A DNA stretch of 49,064 bases from an uncultured Spirochaetaceae bacterium (GTDB lineage: Bacteria > Spirochaetota > Spirochaetia > Treponematales > Treponemataceae). The DNA lies in contig CACYWZ010000013.1 of assembly GCA_902778325.1 (NCBI GenBank), forward strand, positions 1 through 49,064, given 5' to 3'. The notes under the pieces are model-generated. The model was not told the origin of the DNA and made no database searches. It saw only the letters and a list, made by a program, of their open reading frames with translations. Position numbers and translations under genes: made by a program. Of this stretch, positions 1-9,046 are shown one piece after another. Position 1 is the stretch's first letter; each line of letters begins with the position of its first letter.

Positions 1-801
1 GGTGTTTTGGACTTTCTTGTAAGAGACAATCATGTGCGTTTTGAACATAGGGTCAAAAAAATCTTCCTGACCTTCCTGACCGTCGTAAATATGTTCGAGA
101 ATAAGCCCAAGCCCCTTAGTTTTGTCCATCTCCTCTGGTCTTGATTTTTCGTCAGTGCCTTCGTTCGCGTTTGCAATCGTCGTGTGCTTCACGCGGTTTA
201 TGACAGCAGGATGAAATCCTCCTCCCATATCGATATTTTTTGTTGCGTCGAGAATGCCGTTTCCGTTGATAATAAGAACGATTGCGCCGATCGGATTGTG
301 GTTGTTGTCAAAAACTGGAACACAATAATTTTGCAAAACGCTGTTCGCAATTTCGATGAAAAGCGGCTCAGAAATAAAGCGCTCCCCGCGCAAAGCCGCC
401 TCAAGATAAACCGCTCCCGAAAAGTTTCGGACGCTTCCGTCCGCCATCATCGCATCTCCGTTTTTCGTGTAAAAAGCCAGATTCTGATAGCGGTCTCCGA
501 GTTTTTTTCTGACAGTCGCCAAAATTTTGCTTTTTTCTGCCAGACTCACGTTCTCATCGCACATAACATCGAGTTTTGCCAGACTCTCAATCAAAGTGAA
601 TTCTTTTTCATTCATGTTCTCGATTGTGCCGGCAAGTTCTGACGAAATGGAATCAAGATGTCTTGAAACAGAATGCTTTAAGGCACTTGCTGCTATTTCA
701 TAAGATACAATCCCGATTATTGTTGTTGCAGTAACAATAATTGCCAAAACCAAAAAGAGCATTTTCGCAAAAATAGTGGTCTTAAGAAGTTTATCTCTCA
801 T
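1..801 (-). CDS. Methyl-accepting chemotaxis protein, N-terminal part (truncated by window edge)
   Basis: Reading the minus strand from an ATG at 801 gives 267 uninterrupted codons to the window edge, so the gene continues outside. The protein starts MRDKLLKTTIFAKMLF, has a membrane segment at about residues 10-33, and then a long periplasmic region of the Cache type, with a typical stretch YQNLAFYTKNGDAMMADGS (about 98-116) and VFDNNHNPIGAIVLIING further on. This is the usual architecture of spirochaetal chemoreceptors that sense small molecules in the periplasm. The HAMP and signalling domains would lie beyond the edge and are not seen, so a Cache-domain kinase or cyclase is possible. No Shine-Dalgarno sequence is visible. 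A TACAAT box at 810-815 lies 8 nt before the ATG, which suggests a leaderless message. Confidence 0.72.
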   Translation of the reverse strand, partial: MRDKLLKTTIFAKMLFLVLAIIVTATTIIGIVSYEIAASALKHSVSRHLDSISSELAGTIENMNEKEFTLIESLAKLDVMCDENVSLAEKSKILATVRKKLGDRYQNLAFYTKNGDAMMADGSVRNFSGAVYLEAALRGERFISEPLFIEIANSVLQNYCVPVFDNNHNPIGAIVLIINGNGILDATKNIDMGGGFHPAVINRVKHTTIANANEGTDEKSRPEEMDKTKGLGLILEHIYDGQEGQEDFFDPMFKTHMIVSYKKVQNT

Positions 802-886
802 ACTTTTTAATTGTAATAAAAAATATCTCAAAAACACGAGAGATTGAAATTATTTTGTTTTATATCTTTTTTTAGAAAAAAGCCCG

Positions 887-1091
887 ATAAATTTGAATTT
901 TTTGCCTCCCCAGAAGAAAAGGAAGCAATAAATTTAAATTTTTCACCTCCCCAGAGCAAAAGGAAGCAATAAATTTGAATTTTTCATCTCCACAGAAGAA
1001 AAGGAAGCAATAAATTTGAATTTTTCACCTCCCCAGAAGAAAAGAAAGCGATAAATTTAAATTTTTCACCTCCCCAGAAGAAAAGAAAGCA
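887..1091. repeat. Tandem repeat, five 41-bp units
   Basis: Units start at 887, 928, 969, 1010 and 1051, each exactly 41 bp. The unit combines ATAAATTTGAATTTTTCACC with a purine-rich half, CCCAGAAGAAAAGGAAGC. Copies differ by a few substitutions (ATTTAAATT for ATTTGAATT, AGAGCAAAAGG for AGAAGAAAAGG). The block lies between the divergently transcribed chemoreceptor and the sugar-importer operon. Because 41 is not a multiple of three, the unit cannot code a uniform peptide repeat. Confidence 0.95.
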
Positions 1092-1200
1092 AAAAATTTT
1101 TGTTTATGGCTCAAAATAGGGGAGGAAGAGAAAAAAAGTTTGGAGGTATTTTCGAAAAATAAAATTTCTTTCTTTTTCGAAAATTTTTGATAAAAATAAT

Positions 1201-1229
1201 TTGACAAACGTAAAAAAGCGGGTGATAAT
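1201..1229 (+). promoter_or_regulatory. Sigma-70 type promoter of the sugar importer operon
   Basis: TTGACA at 1201-1206 is a perfect -35 box. GATAAT at 1224-1229 is a near-perfect -10 box. The spacer is 17 bp. Transcription should start near 1236, leaving a leader of about 50 nt before the chvE start. This is the best consensus promoter in the window, as expected for an abundant binding protein. Confidence 0.85.
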
Positions 1230-1240
1230 TTATTTGTTGC

Positions 1241-1252
1241 GTTAACGATAAC
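1241..1252. promoter_or_regulatory. Probable LacI-family operator
   Basis: GTTAACGATAAC is an imperfect palindrome of the form GTTAnCGnTAAC with a central CG, the hallmark of LacI/GalR-family operators. It lies just downstream of the predicted transcription start (about +6 to +17), where a bound repressor would block initiation or early elongation. No LacI-family gene is in the window, so the regulator would act in trans. Confidence 0.6.
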
Positions 1253-1287
1253 ATAATGTGAACAAATTTATTGGGGGAATTTGACCT

Positions 1288-2394
1288 ATGAAGAAAATTT
1301 TGGCAATTTTGACAGCGGCAGCGATGACTTTCTCGCTGTTTTCTTGTGGCGAGTCAAAGGGAAAGGAAGCGGGTGCTAGCGCTTCTTCTACAACAGCAGC
1401 AAAGAAAATTGTAGGTGTTGCAATGCCTACACAGTCTTCAGAGCGCTGGATTAACGATGGTGCTAACATGAAGAAGCAGCTTGAGGCAAAGGGCTACTCT
1501 GTTGAGTTGCAGTATGCTGAGGACGATGTTCAGATGCAGGTTTCTCAGATTGAGAACCTCATCGCAAAGAACGTCAACTGTCTTGTTGTTGCCGCTATCG
1601 ACTCAACAGCTCTTGTAAACGTACTTGCACAGGCAAAGCAGAACGGTATTCCTGTTATTGCTTATGACCGTCTTTTGATGGACACAGACGCTGTTTCATA
1701 CTATGCGACATTCGATAACAAGGGTGTTGGTACTGCAATCGCAAAATACATCGAAGAGAAAAAGCAGCTCAAAACTGCAAAAGATGAGGGTCGCTCATAC
1801 ACAATCGAGTTCTTCATGGGCTCACCAGATGACAACAACGCTCTTTTCTTGTACAACGGTGTTATCGAGGTCTTAGGGCCTTATCTTGAGAATGGTGTTT
1901 TGAAGTGCAAGACTGGACGCACAACATTCGACAAGACTTGTATCTTGAGATGGTCTCAGGAAACAGCACAGCAGTGGGCAGAGAACTACCTCTCTGGCTT
2001 CTATGGCGATGAGAAACTTGACATTGCATGTTCTGCATTCGACGGATTCGCTTATGGTATCAAGGCTGCTCTTGAGGGCGCTGGATACACAGCAGACAAC
2101 TGGCCGCTCATCACAGGTCAGGACGCAGAGCTTATGGCAACAAAGAACATCATTGCAGGCACTCAGACAATGTCTATCTACAAGGACACACGTCTTCTTG
2201 CTTCAAAGTGCGTAACAATGGTTGAGGCTGTTCTTGAGGGTGCAAAGCCTGAAATCAACGACACAACACAGTACAACAACGGAAAGCTCGTTGTTCCGTC
2301 ATACCTTTGTACTCCTGTAGCTGTTGACCAGGATAACTATCAGTCAATCATCATTGACGGTGGCTATTACACAAAGGCACAGCTCGGATTGTAA
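1288..2394 (+). CDS. chvE: Multiple-sugar ABC transporter substrate-binding lipoprotein (ChvE type)
   Basis: A 368-residue type I periplasmic binding protein. Residues 1-20 form a lipoprotein signal with lipobox LFSC, followed by a Ser/Ala/Lys-rich linker. The mature protein begins VGVAMPTQSSERW and has the ChvE/XylF-like pattern: a DDVQMQVSQIENLI segment, PVIAYDRLL, and near the end GQDAEL and TVMV-like hinge segments. The family binds pyranose sugars (galactose, glucose, xylose, arabinose) and hands them to the GguAB pump. The start is set by GGGGGA at 1273-1278, nine nt upstream of the ATG. It is followed by gguA and gguB in the canonical order. Codon use is strongly biased (AAG, ACA, CAG, GAG), consistent with high expression. 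The exact sugar cannot be told from sequence. Confidence 0.82.
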   Translation: MKKILAILTAAAMTFSLFSCGESKGKEAGASASSTTAAKKIVGVAMPTQSSERWINDGANMKKQLEAKGYSVELQYAEDDVQMQVSQIENLIAKNVNCLVVAAIDSTALVNVLAQAKQNGIPVIAYDRLLMDTDAVSYYATFDNKGVGTAIAKYIEEKKQLKTAKDEGRSYTIEFFMGSPDDNNALFLYNGVIEVLGPYLENGVLKCKTGRTTFDKTCILRWSQETAQQWAENYLSGFYGDEKLDIACSAFDGFAYGIKAALEGAGYTADNWPLITGQDAELMATKNIIAGTQTMSIYKDTRLLASKCVTMVEAVLEGAKPEINDTTQYNNGKLVVPSYLCTPVAVDQDNYQSIIIDGGYYTKAQLGL

Positions 2395-2424
2395 AATATT
2401 AAGCCTTAGAAATAATGGCAACTG

Positions 2425-2472
2425 AAAAATCCCGCATCAAAACCGTTTTTGCGATTTGGTCGCGGGATTTTT
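2425..2472 (+). terminator. Hairpin between chvE and gguA (partial terminator/attenuator)
   Basis: AAAAATCCCGC at 2425-2435 pairs perfectly with GCGGGATTTTT at 2462-2472, an 11-bp stem ending in a T run. It lies inside the operon. Such hairpins after binding-protein genes usually stabilise the upstream message or reduce read-through, so the binding protein is made in excess over the pump subunits. Confidence 0.75.
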
Positions 2473-2497
2473 TACTTAAAACTGGGGTGTGATTTTA

Positions 2498-4066
2498 ATG
2501 AACGATATTATTTTGGAAATGTCGCATATTACAAAGGAATTTCCTGGCGTAAAGGCTCTTGACGATGTTTCAGTGAAGGTTGGACGCGGCGAGATTCACG
2601 CGCTTTGTGGTGAGAACGGCGCTGGAAAATCAACTCTGATGAACGTGCTTTCAGGAAGCTATCCTTATGGTACTTACTCAGGCGACATTATATATAATGG
2701 CAAAGTTTGCAAATTCCGTTCGCTTAAAGACAGCGAAGAAAAAGGTATTGTTATTATTCATCAGGAACTTGCTTTGAGCCCTTATTTGTCGGTTGCAGAG
2801 AACATTTTTATGGGCAACGAGCAGCTTTCGATGCCAGGTGTCATCAACTGGGACAAAACAAGGTCTAAAGCGGTTGAGATGCTCAAAAAAGTAGGACTTG
2901 AGCATGAAAACATAAATGCGCCTGTCAATTCTCTTGGTGTTGGAAAGCAGCAGCTTATTGAGATTGCAAAAGCGCTTGCAAAAAAAGTAAACCTCCTTAT
3001 TCTTGATGAGCCTACAGCCTCTCTTAACGATGAAGAGAGCGCGAATCTTCTTCAAATCTTGCTTGATTTGAAAAAGCAGGGAATCACGTGCATTATGATT
3101 TCGCACAAACTTAACGAAATCAGCTATGTTGCAGACAAAATCACTGTTATCCGCGATGGAAAGTCGATTGAAACGCTCACAAAAGGAGTGGACGATTTTT
3201 CTGAGGAGCGAATCATCAAGGGAATGGTTGGTCGTGAGCTTACGAACCGCTATCCGCCTCGAACTGATTGCAAAATCGGCGATGTGATTATGGAAGTGAA
3301 AAACTGGAATGTTTATCACGAAGATGACCCTGACAGACATTTCATAAAAAATGTTAATTTTAATGTGCGTGCAGGCGAAGTTGTTGGCTTTGCAGGTCTT
3401 ATGGGAGCCGGTCGAACTGAGCTTGCGATGAGCATTTTCGGAAAGGCTTGGGGACAAAAGATTACAGGCACGATAAAAATGCACGGCAAAGAAGTCAAAA
3501 TCAATTCCGTGCAGGACGCAATCAACGCAAAAATCGCCTATACGAGCGAAGACCGAAAAAATTACGGTTTGGTCTTGATTGACGACATCAAGCACAATAT
3601 GACGATGGCTGCGCTGAAGAATTATTTTTCAAAAAAAGGCGTTGTCGACAGTAACGAAGAGATTGTCAAATCTGAAGAGTATAGAAGTCGCATCAATGTA
3701 AAAACTCCGTCGATTAACCAGAAAGTCGGAAACCTCTCTGGCGGAAATCAGCAGAAAGTCGTTCTTGCAAAGTGGATGCTTTCTCAGCCTGACGTTCTTA
3801 TCCTCGATGAGCCGACTCGTGGTATCGACGTTGGTGCAAAATACGAGATTTACTGCGTTATCAACGAACTTGCAAAGAGCGGAAAAGCTGTTATCGTAAT
3901 CTCTTCTGAAATGCCTGAAATCTTGGGAACTTGCGACCGCATCTACGTCATCAACGAAGGCGAAATCGCAGGCGAGCTGAGTGCAAAGGGCGCAACTCAG
4001 GAAAGCATTATGAAATGTATTATGGCTCACAATAATTCAAAAGGAGATTCTTATGGAACTAAATAA
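2498..4066 (+). CDS. gguA: Multiple-sugar ABC transporter ATP-binding protein (GguA/MmsA)
   Basis: A 522-residue double ABC ATPase of the sugar (ribose/xylose/multi-sugar) type. The first half has an intact Walker A (GENGAGKST), a degenerate signature (LGVGKQQL) and Walker [12 protein letters not shown]. The second half has the usual degenerate P-loop ([11 protein letters not shown]), a canonical signature LSGGNQQKV and [20 protein letters not shown]. It powers uptake through GguB. A GTG at 2489 is in frame, but GGGG at 2484-2487 would be too close to it; the ATG at 2498 has correct spacing and was chosen. The 3' end overlaps gguB by 14 nt, implying coupled translation. Confidence 0.88.
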   Translation: MNDIILEMSHITKEFPGVKALDDVSVKVGRGEIHALCGENGAGKSTLMNVLSGSYPYGTYSGDIIYNGKVCKFRSLKDSEEKGIVIIHQELALSPYLSVAENIFMGNEQLSMPGVINWDKTRSKAVEMLKKVGLEHENINAPVNSLGVGKQQLIEIAKALAKKVNLLILDEPTASLNDEESANLLQILLDLKKQGITCIMISHKLNEISYVADKITVIRDGKSIETLTKGVDDFSEERIIKGMVGRELTNRYPPRTDCKIGDVIMEVKNWNVYHEDDPDRHFIKNVNFNVRAGEVVGFAGLMGAGRTELAMSIFGKAWGQKITGTIKMHGKEVKINSVQDAINAKIAYTSEDRKNYGLVLIDDIKHNMTMAALKNYFSKKGVVDSNEEIVKSEEYRSRINVKTPSINQKVGNLSGGNQQKVVLAKWMLSQPDVLILDEPTRGIDVGAKYEIYCVINELAKSGKAVIVISSEMPEILGTCDRIYVINEGEIAGELSAKGATQESIMKCIMAHNNSKGDSYGTK

Positions 4067-5261
4067 GCCGCTGACAAATAAAAAAGTCGCGTCTATAGAC
4101 TTGAAGCAATACGGAATGGTTATTGCTCTTATTATGATTTTCTTGCTGTTCTTCTTCGCAACTGGCGGAAAGAACGCTTCCCCGACAAATATCAACAACC
4201 TGATTATGCAAAACGGCTACGTCGTTATCCTTGCTGTCGGTATGCTTTTGTGCGTCCTTACAGGTAACGTCGATTTGGGCGTCGGCTCTGTTGTCGCTTT
4301 GACAGGCGCTTGCTCTGCGATTCTTGTCGTTGATATGGGGCTTCCTGTTTATCTTGCATTCATTGTTGCTCTCCTTGTGGGAACACTTTCTGGCGCTATC
4401 GTCGGCTTTTTCATCGCCTATATGCACATTCCGCCTTTCGTCGTGACGCTCGGCTCAATGCTTATGGGACGCGGTCTTACATACACAATGCTCAAGGCAC
4501 AGACAAAAGGACCGACACCTCCGCTTTACAACCTCATCGGTGTCGGATTCTTGCCAACAATCAACATTCCGTTCGGACACGTTGGTCCAAACCGTGTTCC
4601 GGGACACTTGGACTTGGTGTCAATGGCAATCGCGGTTATCGCAAGCGTTCTGATTATCTTGGGCGAAATCAAGGCGTACAAGACAAAAAAACGCTATGAC
4701 TTCCCTGTAAATCCAATCTGGCAGCTTGTCGTAAAGCATGTGATTATCCACTTTATTTTGTGGTTCTTGATTTACAAGCTCGCTCGCAACAACGGTATCC
4801 CGAACGTCCTCGTTTTGATGGTTATCCTCGTCGGAGTCTATCACTTCATCACAAGCCGCACTGTCGCAGGTCGCCAGATTTACGCTCTCGGCGGAAACGA
4901 AAAGGCCGCTCGCCTTTCAGGTATCAACACTCGAAGCGTATTCTTCTGGGTTTATCTCAACATGGGCTTCTTGGCGGCTGTTGCCGGTATCGTCCTTTCT
5001 GCGCGAAACGGCTCTGCAACGCCAAAGGCTGGTGACGGCTTCGAGCTTGACGCAATCGCTTCTTGTTACATCGGAGGCGCTGCTGCAGCTGGTGGTGTCG
5101 GAACGATTATCGGAGCTGTCGTAGGTGCTTTCGTCATGGGTATTTTGAACAACGGAATGTCATTGATTGGTTGGTCAACTGATATCCAGAAAGTTGTTAA
5201 GGGCGCAGTTCTTGTCGGAGCGGTCGTCTTTGACATCATTTCAAAGCGAAAGAAGGCATAA
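4053..5261 (+). CDS. gguB: Multiple-sugar ABC transporter permease (GguB/MmsB)
   Basis: A 402-residue polytopic inner-membrane permease of the branched-chain/ribose (BPD_transp_2) family. It shows many hydrophobic segments and the family motif [19 protein letters not shown], then [20 protein letters not shown]. The long form near 400 residues matches GguB/MmsB rather than the ~330-residue RbsC or XylH. The ATG lies inside the end of gguA and is preceded by AAGGAG. It forms the membrane channel for sugars delivered by ChvE. Confidence 0.88.
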   Translation: MELNKPLTNKKVASIDLKQYGMVIALIMIFLLFFFATGGKNASPTNINNLIMQNGYVVILAVGMLLCVLTGNVDLGVGSVVALTGACSAILVVDMGLPVYLAFIVALLVGTLSGAIVGFFIAYMHIPPFVVTLGSMLMGRGLTYTMLKAQTKGPTPPLYNLIGVGFLPTINIPFGHVGPNRVPGHLDLVSMAIAVIASVLIILGEIKAYKTKKRYDFPVNPIWQLVVKHVIIHFILWFLIYKLARNNGIPNVLVLMVILVGVYHFITSRTVAGRQIYALGGNEKAARLSGINTRSVFFWVYLNMGFLAAVAGIVLSARNGSATPKAGDGFELDAIASCYIGGAAAAGGVGTIIGAVVGAFVMGILNNGMSLIGWSTDIQKVVKGAVLVGAVVFDIISKRKKA

Positions 5262-5280
5262 AAGCCAAATAATCTTTTGA

Positions 5281-5323
5281 AAAAAGAGCCTGTTTCCTTT
5301 TTGTTGGGAGCAGGCTTTTTTTG
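5281..5323 (+). terminator. Intrinsic terminator after gguB
   Basis: GCCTGTTTCC (5289-5298) can pair along its whole length with GGGAGCAGGC (5307-5316), with two G-T pairs and an 8-nt loop, followed by seven T residues. An A run precedes the stem. It ends the chvE-gguA-gguB transcript. Confidence 0.85.
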
Positions 5324-5339
5324 ACTTAAAACTGCATTT

Positions 5340-5566
5340 CTCAATTTTTGGCTAGAAATTGCCTTCTTCAAAGTGAAGCAAGCAGTTTCGGATTAGAAAT
5401 TGATTGCCGCAACAGTGAAGAAGTCAATTTTTGGCTAGAAATTGCTTTCTTCAAAGTGAAGTAGCCAATTTCGGATTAGAAATTGATTGCCGCAAGAGTG
5501 AAGAAGCCAATTTTTGGCTAGAAATTGGTTGCTGCAAGAGTGAAGTAATCAATTTCGGATTAGAAA
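5340..5566. repeat. Tandem repeat, alternating 41/42-bp units
   Basis: The shared word TAGAAATTG (or close variants) recurs at 5353, 5394, 5436, 5477, 5519 and 5561, so the period is 41-42 bp. Two unit types alternate (one begins GGCTAGAAATTG, the other GGATTAGAAATTG), giving a higher-order period of about 83 bp. Within a pair GAAATTG faces CAATTTC, and CTTC faces GAAG, so each unit can fold into a hairpin. The block fills the space between the gguB terminator and rpoZ. A short open frame crosses it but has no coding character. Confidence 0.9.
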
Positions 5567-5713
5567 CGTCAATGCAGTCTTTTGATTTCAATCGAAAAAT
5601 CTGTGCTGAAGACTTCTTTTTTTCGCCCTTTCGCTCAAATTTGCTGAAGCCGACAGAAAATTTTGTATTGCAATAATTTTTCGTTGTTGATAGAATATTT
5701 TTTGAGGTACACA

Positions 5714-5911
5714 ATGATATTCCCACTTGAACAGCTTGTGAAATTTAAGGGTAATGTTTACGCCGCAACTTGCGCCTCTGCAAAGCGTGCGTACCAGCTT
5801 GCGATGATGAAAGACCCGATACTTTCCGACAACGATGACAAAGCGGTGTCTATCGCCGCTCGTCAGATTTTCACACAAGACGTGCAATACAAAATCGCGT
5901 CTCCTGAGTGA
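5714..5911 (+). CDS. rpoZ: DNA-directed RNA polymerase omega subunit
   Basis: A 65-residue protein beginning MIFPLEQLVKFKGNVYAATC. The segment GN-Y--T--A-KRAYQL and the later DKAVSIAARQI match the omega pattern (helix with N-R/Y, then the conserved K-V-IA-REI helix). Omega helps assemble the beta' subunit into RNA polymerase. The reading frame is open upstream, but GAGG at 5704-5707 six nt before the ATG at 5714 fixes the start. Its TGA stop overlaps the GTG start of miaA in the tetranucleotide GTGA. The sequence is divergent, as usual for spirochaetal omega, so the name rests on pattern and size. Confidence 0.72.
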   Translation: MIFPLEQLVKFKGNVYAATCASAKRAYQLAMMKDPILSDNDDKAVSIAARQIFTQDVQYKIASPE

Positions 5912-6909
5912 ACGCTGTGGAAAAACTTCCGCTTCTTGCGCTTTATGCGCCGACAGCATGCGGAAAGACTGCTCTTTGTTCCGAGCTTTTTGGACGGAGC
6001 AGCCTTTTTTTTGCTTCCCGTGCCGAAATAATCAGCGCTGATTCGATGGCGGTTTATCGCGGTCTTGATATCGGAACTGCAAAGCCAACTGCTGAAGAGC
6101 GCAAAAATCTTGTGCATCATTTAATCGACGTTTGTGATATTTCACAGCAGTTTGGTGCAGGCGAATTTGTTGAGAGCGCTGATAAACTTGCTTTTGAAAT
6201 TGCTTCTCGCTCAAAGATTCCCGCTGTTGTTGGCGGAACTGGGTTTTATTTGCGCAATTTTCTTCTTGGGCTTCCTCCGACTCCGCCGTCGAATCCTCTT
6301 GTTCGCGAAAGGTTGAAAGAGCGGCTTTCAAAAGAGGGGAGTGAGGCGTTGCACGCGGAGTTAGCGCGTTTTGACGCTGAGAGCGCAAAGAAAATTCACC
6401 CGAATGACGCTTTTCGCATTTGCCGTGCGCTTGAAGTTTTTGAAATCTCAGGAAAGCCTCGAAGCGCATTCTCTGTTTCAGGCGCGATACGCTCAAAATA
6501 CGATGTTTGCACTGTCATTCTCACTCGAGAGCGCAATGAGCTTTATGAGCGGATTGATTTTCGCGTTGATGAAATGTTTCGGCGAGGGCTTGTTGATGAA
6601 GTTCAAGAACTGCTTTTCGAAGGTCATAACGCTTGTGAGCCTGGAATGCAGGCAATAGGTTATAGAGAATTTGCGCAGAAATGGCAGAACCGTCAATTCT
6701 CTCTTTCGGAGCTGGACGAAATACGGGATAATATAAAAAGAAACAGCAGAAAATATGCAAAAAAACAATTTACGTATATGAAAGATATTCCTGGAGCAGA
6801 GATTTTTAATGCAGATGATAGTGATTTGGTGATTAAAAAAATATCTGATTTCTGTGATTATGCGCTCAATCTACTTGACGTTTCGGGAAAAAGATATGAT
6901 AATCTATAA
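5908..6909 (+). CDS. miaA: tRNA dimethylallyltransferase
   Basis: A 333-residue MiaA. It adds an isopentenyl group to A37 of tRNAs that read codons beginning with U. The P-loop is APTACGKT (GPTASGKT in most homologues), followed by the signature SADSMAVYRGLDIGTAKPT and VGGTGFYLR. The C-terminal GMQAIGYREF and RNSRKYAKKQFTY motifs are intact. It starts at a GTG overlapping the stop of rpoZ, so translation is probably coupled. Its substrate dimethylallyl diphosphate comes from the pathway opened by dxs, encoded just downstream. Confidence 0.93.
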   Translation: MNAVEKLPLLALYAPTACGKTALCSELFGRSSLFFASRAEIISADSMAVYRGLDIGTAKPTAEERKNLVHHLIDVCDISQQFGAGEFVESADKLAFEIASRSKIPAVVGGTGFYLRNFLLGLPPTPPSNPLVRERLKERLSKEGSEALHAELARFDAESAKKIHPNDAFRICRALEVFEISGKPRSAFSVSGAIRSKYDVCTVILTRERNELYERIDFRVDEMFRRGLVDEVQELLFEGHNACEPGMQAIGYREFAQKWQNRQFSLSELDEIRDNIKRNSRKYAKKQFTYMKDIPGAEIFNADDSDLVIKKISDFCDYALNLLDVSGKRYDNL

Positions 6910-6935
6910 TACATTTTTACTAAGGAGTGCTCATC

Positions 6936-7025
6936 GTGCCTTGTGGAAAGAAAAGAAAGCGCGCAAAGATAGCGACACATAAGCGTAAGAAGAAGCTTAG
7001 AAGAAATCGACATAAGAGCAAGTAA
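6936..7025 (+). CDS. Small basic ribosomal protein, AURKAIP1/COX24 type (bS22-like)
   Basis: A 29-residue protein, MPCGKKRKRAKIATHKRKKK followed by LRRNRHKSK, read from a GTG with a strong AAGGAG at 6922-6927, eight nt upstream. The pattern K-A-THKRKK-LRKNRHK is the AURKAIP1/COX24 (mitochondrial mS38) signature; bacterial members correspond to the small-subunit protein bS22 reported in mycobacterial and Borrelia ribosomes. It would bind 16S rRNA. It follows miaA by 26 nt and is directly followed by a terminator. Standard gene finders often miss it because of its size. Family assignment is by eye. Confidence 0.8.
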   Translation: MPCGKKRKRAKIATHKRKKKLRRNRHKSK

Positions 7026-7036
7026 TTGCTTTTGTC

Positions 7037-7069
7037 AAAAAAGGGCTGGGGCAAAACCTAGCCTTTTTT
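7037..7069 (+). terminator. Intrinsic terminator after the rpoZ-miaA-bS22 operon
   Basis: An A run and GGCTGGG pair with CCTAGCC and a T run (one G-T pair, short loop GCAAAA), ending in six T residues. It separates this operon from dxs. Confidence 0.85.
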
Positions 7070-7111
7070 AGTATTTTTCTATTCAACCTATCTAAAAACG
7101 GAGTGTCTATA

Positions 7112-9031
7112 ATGATTTTGCCAAATATCAATTCACCGCAAGATGTAAAAGCACTTACCAAAAAACAACTTCCCACGCTTGCAAAAGAAATCCGCAAAAC
7201 AATCCTTGAAGTAGTAGGCAAAAACGGCGGTCATTTGGCTTCAAACCTTGGAGCTGTAGAACTTACGATTGCGCTGCACCGTGTTTTTGAAAGCCCAAAA
7301 GACGCGATTATCTTTGACGTGAGCCACCAAAGCTACACTCATAAACTCCTTACAGGCAGATACAAGGATTTCAAAACAATCAGACAAAAAGACGGCATTT
7401 CAGGCTTTACACGCATTGCAGAAAGCGAACACGATTTTTTTGACGCAGGACACGCTTCCACTTCGATTTCGTCGGCTTATGGGCTTTTGACGAGTTGGGA
7501 TATTCTCAAAAAAGAAGGCAAAGTCGTGGCTGTCATAGGCGACGGCGCGCTTACTGGAGGTTTAGCTTTTGAGGCATTGAGCAATGCAGGACAGACTAAT
7601 CGCAATCTCATTGTTATTCTGAATGATAATCAGATGTCGATTAGCAAAAACACAGGCGCAATCAGCGAATATCTGTCAAAAATCACGATGACGAAGCACT
7701 ATCAGCGTTTTCGCCATTTTGTTGATGTTGTTGCAAAACGAGTGCCGTTTTTTAGCTCAATACTTGAAAAACTTATCTTCCGCCTTCGACGCGGCTTAAA
7801 GGGCTTGCTGTTTTCAAATAATCTCTTTTCTGACCTTGGGTTTGATTATGTTGGACCTCTCGACGGTCATAATATTTCTGGAATGGAAAAAGTTTTCCGT
7901 CAAGTGAAAGAATTGCATCGCCCTGTCGTTGTTCACGTCATCACGAAAAAAGGCTGCGGCTATTCTCCTGCCGAAAATGACCCCGCGACTTTCCACGGAA
8001 TTGGCCCATTTTCGCTAAGCGACGGCAAAGTGGAAAAGTTCAACGCCTTGAGCTACACAGAAGCCTTTTGCAATGCGCTTATGGAAATCGCAGCAAAGAG
8101 AAGCGACATTGCGACAATCACGGCGGCTATGTCGAAAGGCACTGGCTTGAGCTTGTTTCAGCACAAGTATCCAGAGCGATTTTTTGATGTGGGAATTGCA
8201 GAAGAACACGCCGTAACCTTTGCGGGCGGTTTGGCGGCGGGAGGCTTAATTCCTATCGTTGCGATTTACTCGACCTTTTTGCAGCGTTCGATAGACCAAA
8301 TAATCCACGATGTTGCTCTTCAAAAGCGGCACGTCGTCTTTTGCATAGACAGAGCAGGAGCAGTTCCCGGCGATGGCGAAACACATCAAGGCGTGTTTGA
8401 TATTGCTCTTGTGCGTCCAATCCCGAATATGACGATACTTTCTCCGTCTACGGCGCACGATTTGGCTCTTTGCTTGCAATGGGCTATCGATAACGATAAA
8501 AGCACACTTATCCGCTACCCAAAAGCCTCCTGTCCGTCAGAACACACAGTGTTTTCTTCAAAAATCGAACTTGGTCGGGGTGTCTTGGTAAAAGCCGAAG
8601 ATATAGCTCCGACATTGATAAACAACTTGGAAAATGTTGTGGACAAAAATCAGACAAAAGCTGTTACCTTTGAGAAACAAGTTCTGCTTGTGTGTACAGG
8701 AGGAATGTTTGGGGAAGTTTTGAGCGCGGCAAGAAATCTTATTATGAAAGGCGTGGGTGCAGATATTTACACATTGCGCTTTATAAAACCTCTTGATACA
8801 AATTATTTTGCAACGCTGGTAAAAGAGGGCGGATATAATGCGGTTGTCTTTGTGGAAGACGGCGTGAAAATCGGCGGAGTGAGCGAGTATCTTGCGACAT
8901 TTATCGATAAGCCGAAAAAAATACTCGCCTTTGGAGATGAATATATGCCGAGCGCAACAAGGGAAGAACTTTTGTCGCTTGCACACTTGTCGATAGAAGA
9001 TATAACAGAAGCGGCGTTATCGCTTTTGTAA
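7112..9031 (+). CDS. dxs: 1-deoxy-D-xylulose-5-phosphate synthase
   Basis: A 639-residue thiamine-diphosphate enzyme that joins pyruvate and glyceraldehyde 3-phosphate, the first step of the MEP isoprenoid pathway. N-terminal features are GGHLASNLGAVELTIALH, FDVSHQSYTHKLLTGR and the cofactor motif GDGALTGG. The middle has GPLDGHN and the transketolase pyrimidine-binding part contains DVGIAEEHAVTFAGGLAAGG and DRAGAVPGDGETHQG. The C-terminal transketolase domain is complete. A GTG at 7103 is in frame, but GGAG at 7100-7103 overlaps it; the ATG at 7112 has eight-nt spacing. It opens a seven-gene run continuing to truA. Confidence 0.95.
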   Translation: MILPNINSPQDVKALTKKQLPTLAKEIRKTILEVVGKNGGHLASNLGAVELTIALHRVFESPKDAIIFDVSHQSYTHKLLTGRYKDFKTIRQKDGISGFTRIAESEHDFFDAGHASTSISSAYGLLTSWDILKKEGKVVAVIGDGALTGGLAFEALSNAGQTNRNLIVILNDNQMSISKNTGAISEYLSKITMTKHYQRFRHFVDVVAKRVPFFSSILEKLIFRLRRGLKGLLFSNNLFSDLGFDYVGPLDGHNISGMEKVFRQVKELHRPVVVHVITKKGCGYSPAENDPATFHGIGPFSLSDGKVEKFNALSYTEAFCNALMEIAAKRSDIATITAAMSKGTGLSLFQHKYPERFFDVGIAEEHAVTFAGGLAAGGLIPIVAIYSTFLQRSIDQIIHDVALQKRHVVFCIDRAGAVPGDGETHQGVFDIALVRPIPNMTILSPSTAHDLALCLQWAIDNDKSTLIRYPKASCPSEHTVFSSKIELGRGVLVKAEDIAPTLINNLENVVDKNQTKAVTFEKQVLLVCTGGMFGEVLSAARNLIMKGVGADIYTLRFIKPLDTNYFATLVKEGGYNAVVFVEDGVKIGGVSEYLATFIDKPKKILAFGDEYMPSATREELLSLAHLSIEDITEAALSLL

Positions 9032-9046
9032 AGGAGATGTATAAAA

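Noticed and set aside
2678-3595. 305-codon minus-strand frame opposite gguA
   Set aside because: It lies wholly within gguA, whose ABC motifs are unambiguous; the opposite frame has no family motif and atypical composition.
5431-5676. Short frame through the repeat block before rpoZ
   Set aside because: It translates the 41-42-bp repeats and has no ribosome-binding site; the period is not a multiple of three overall.
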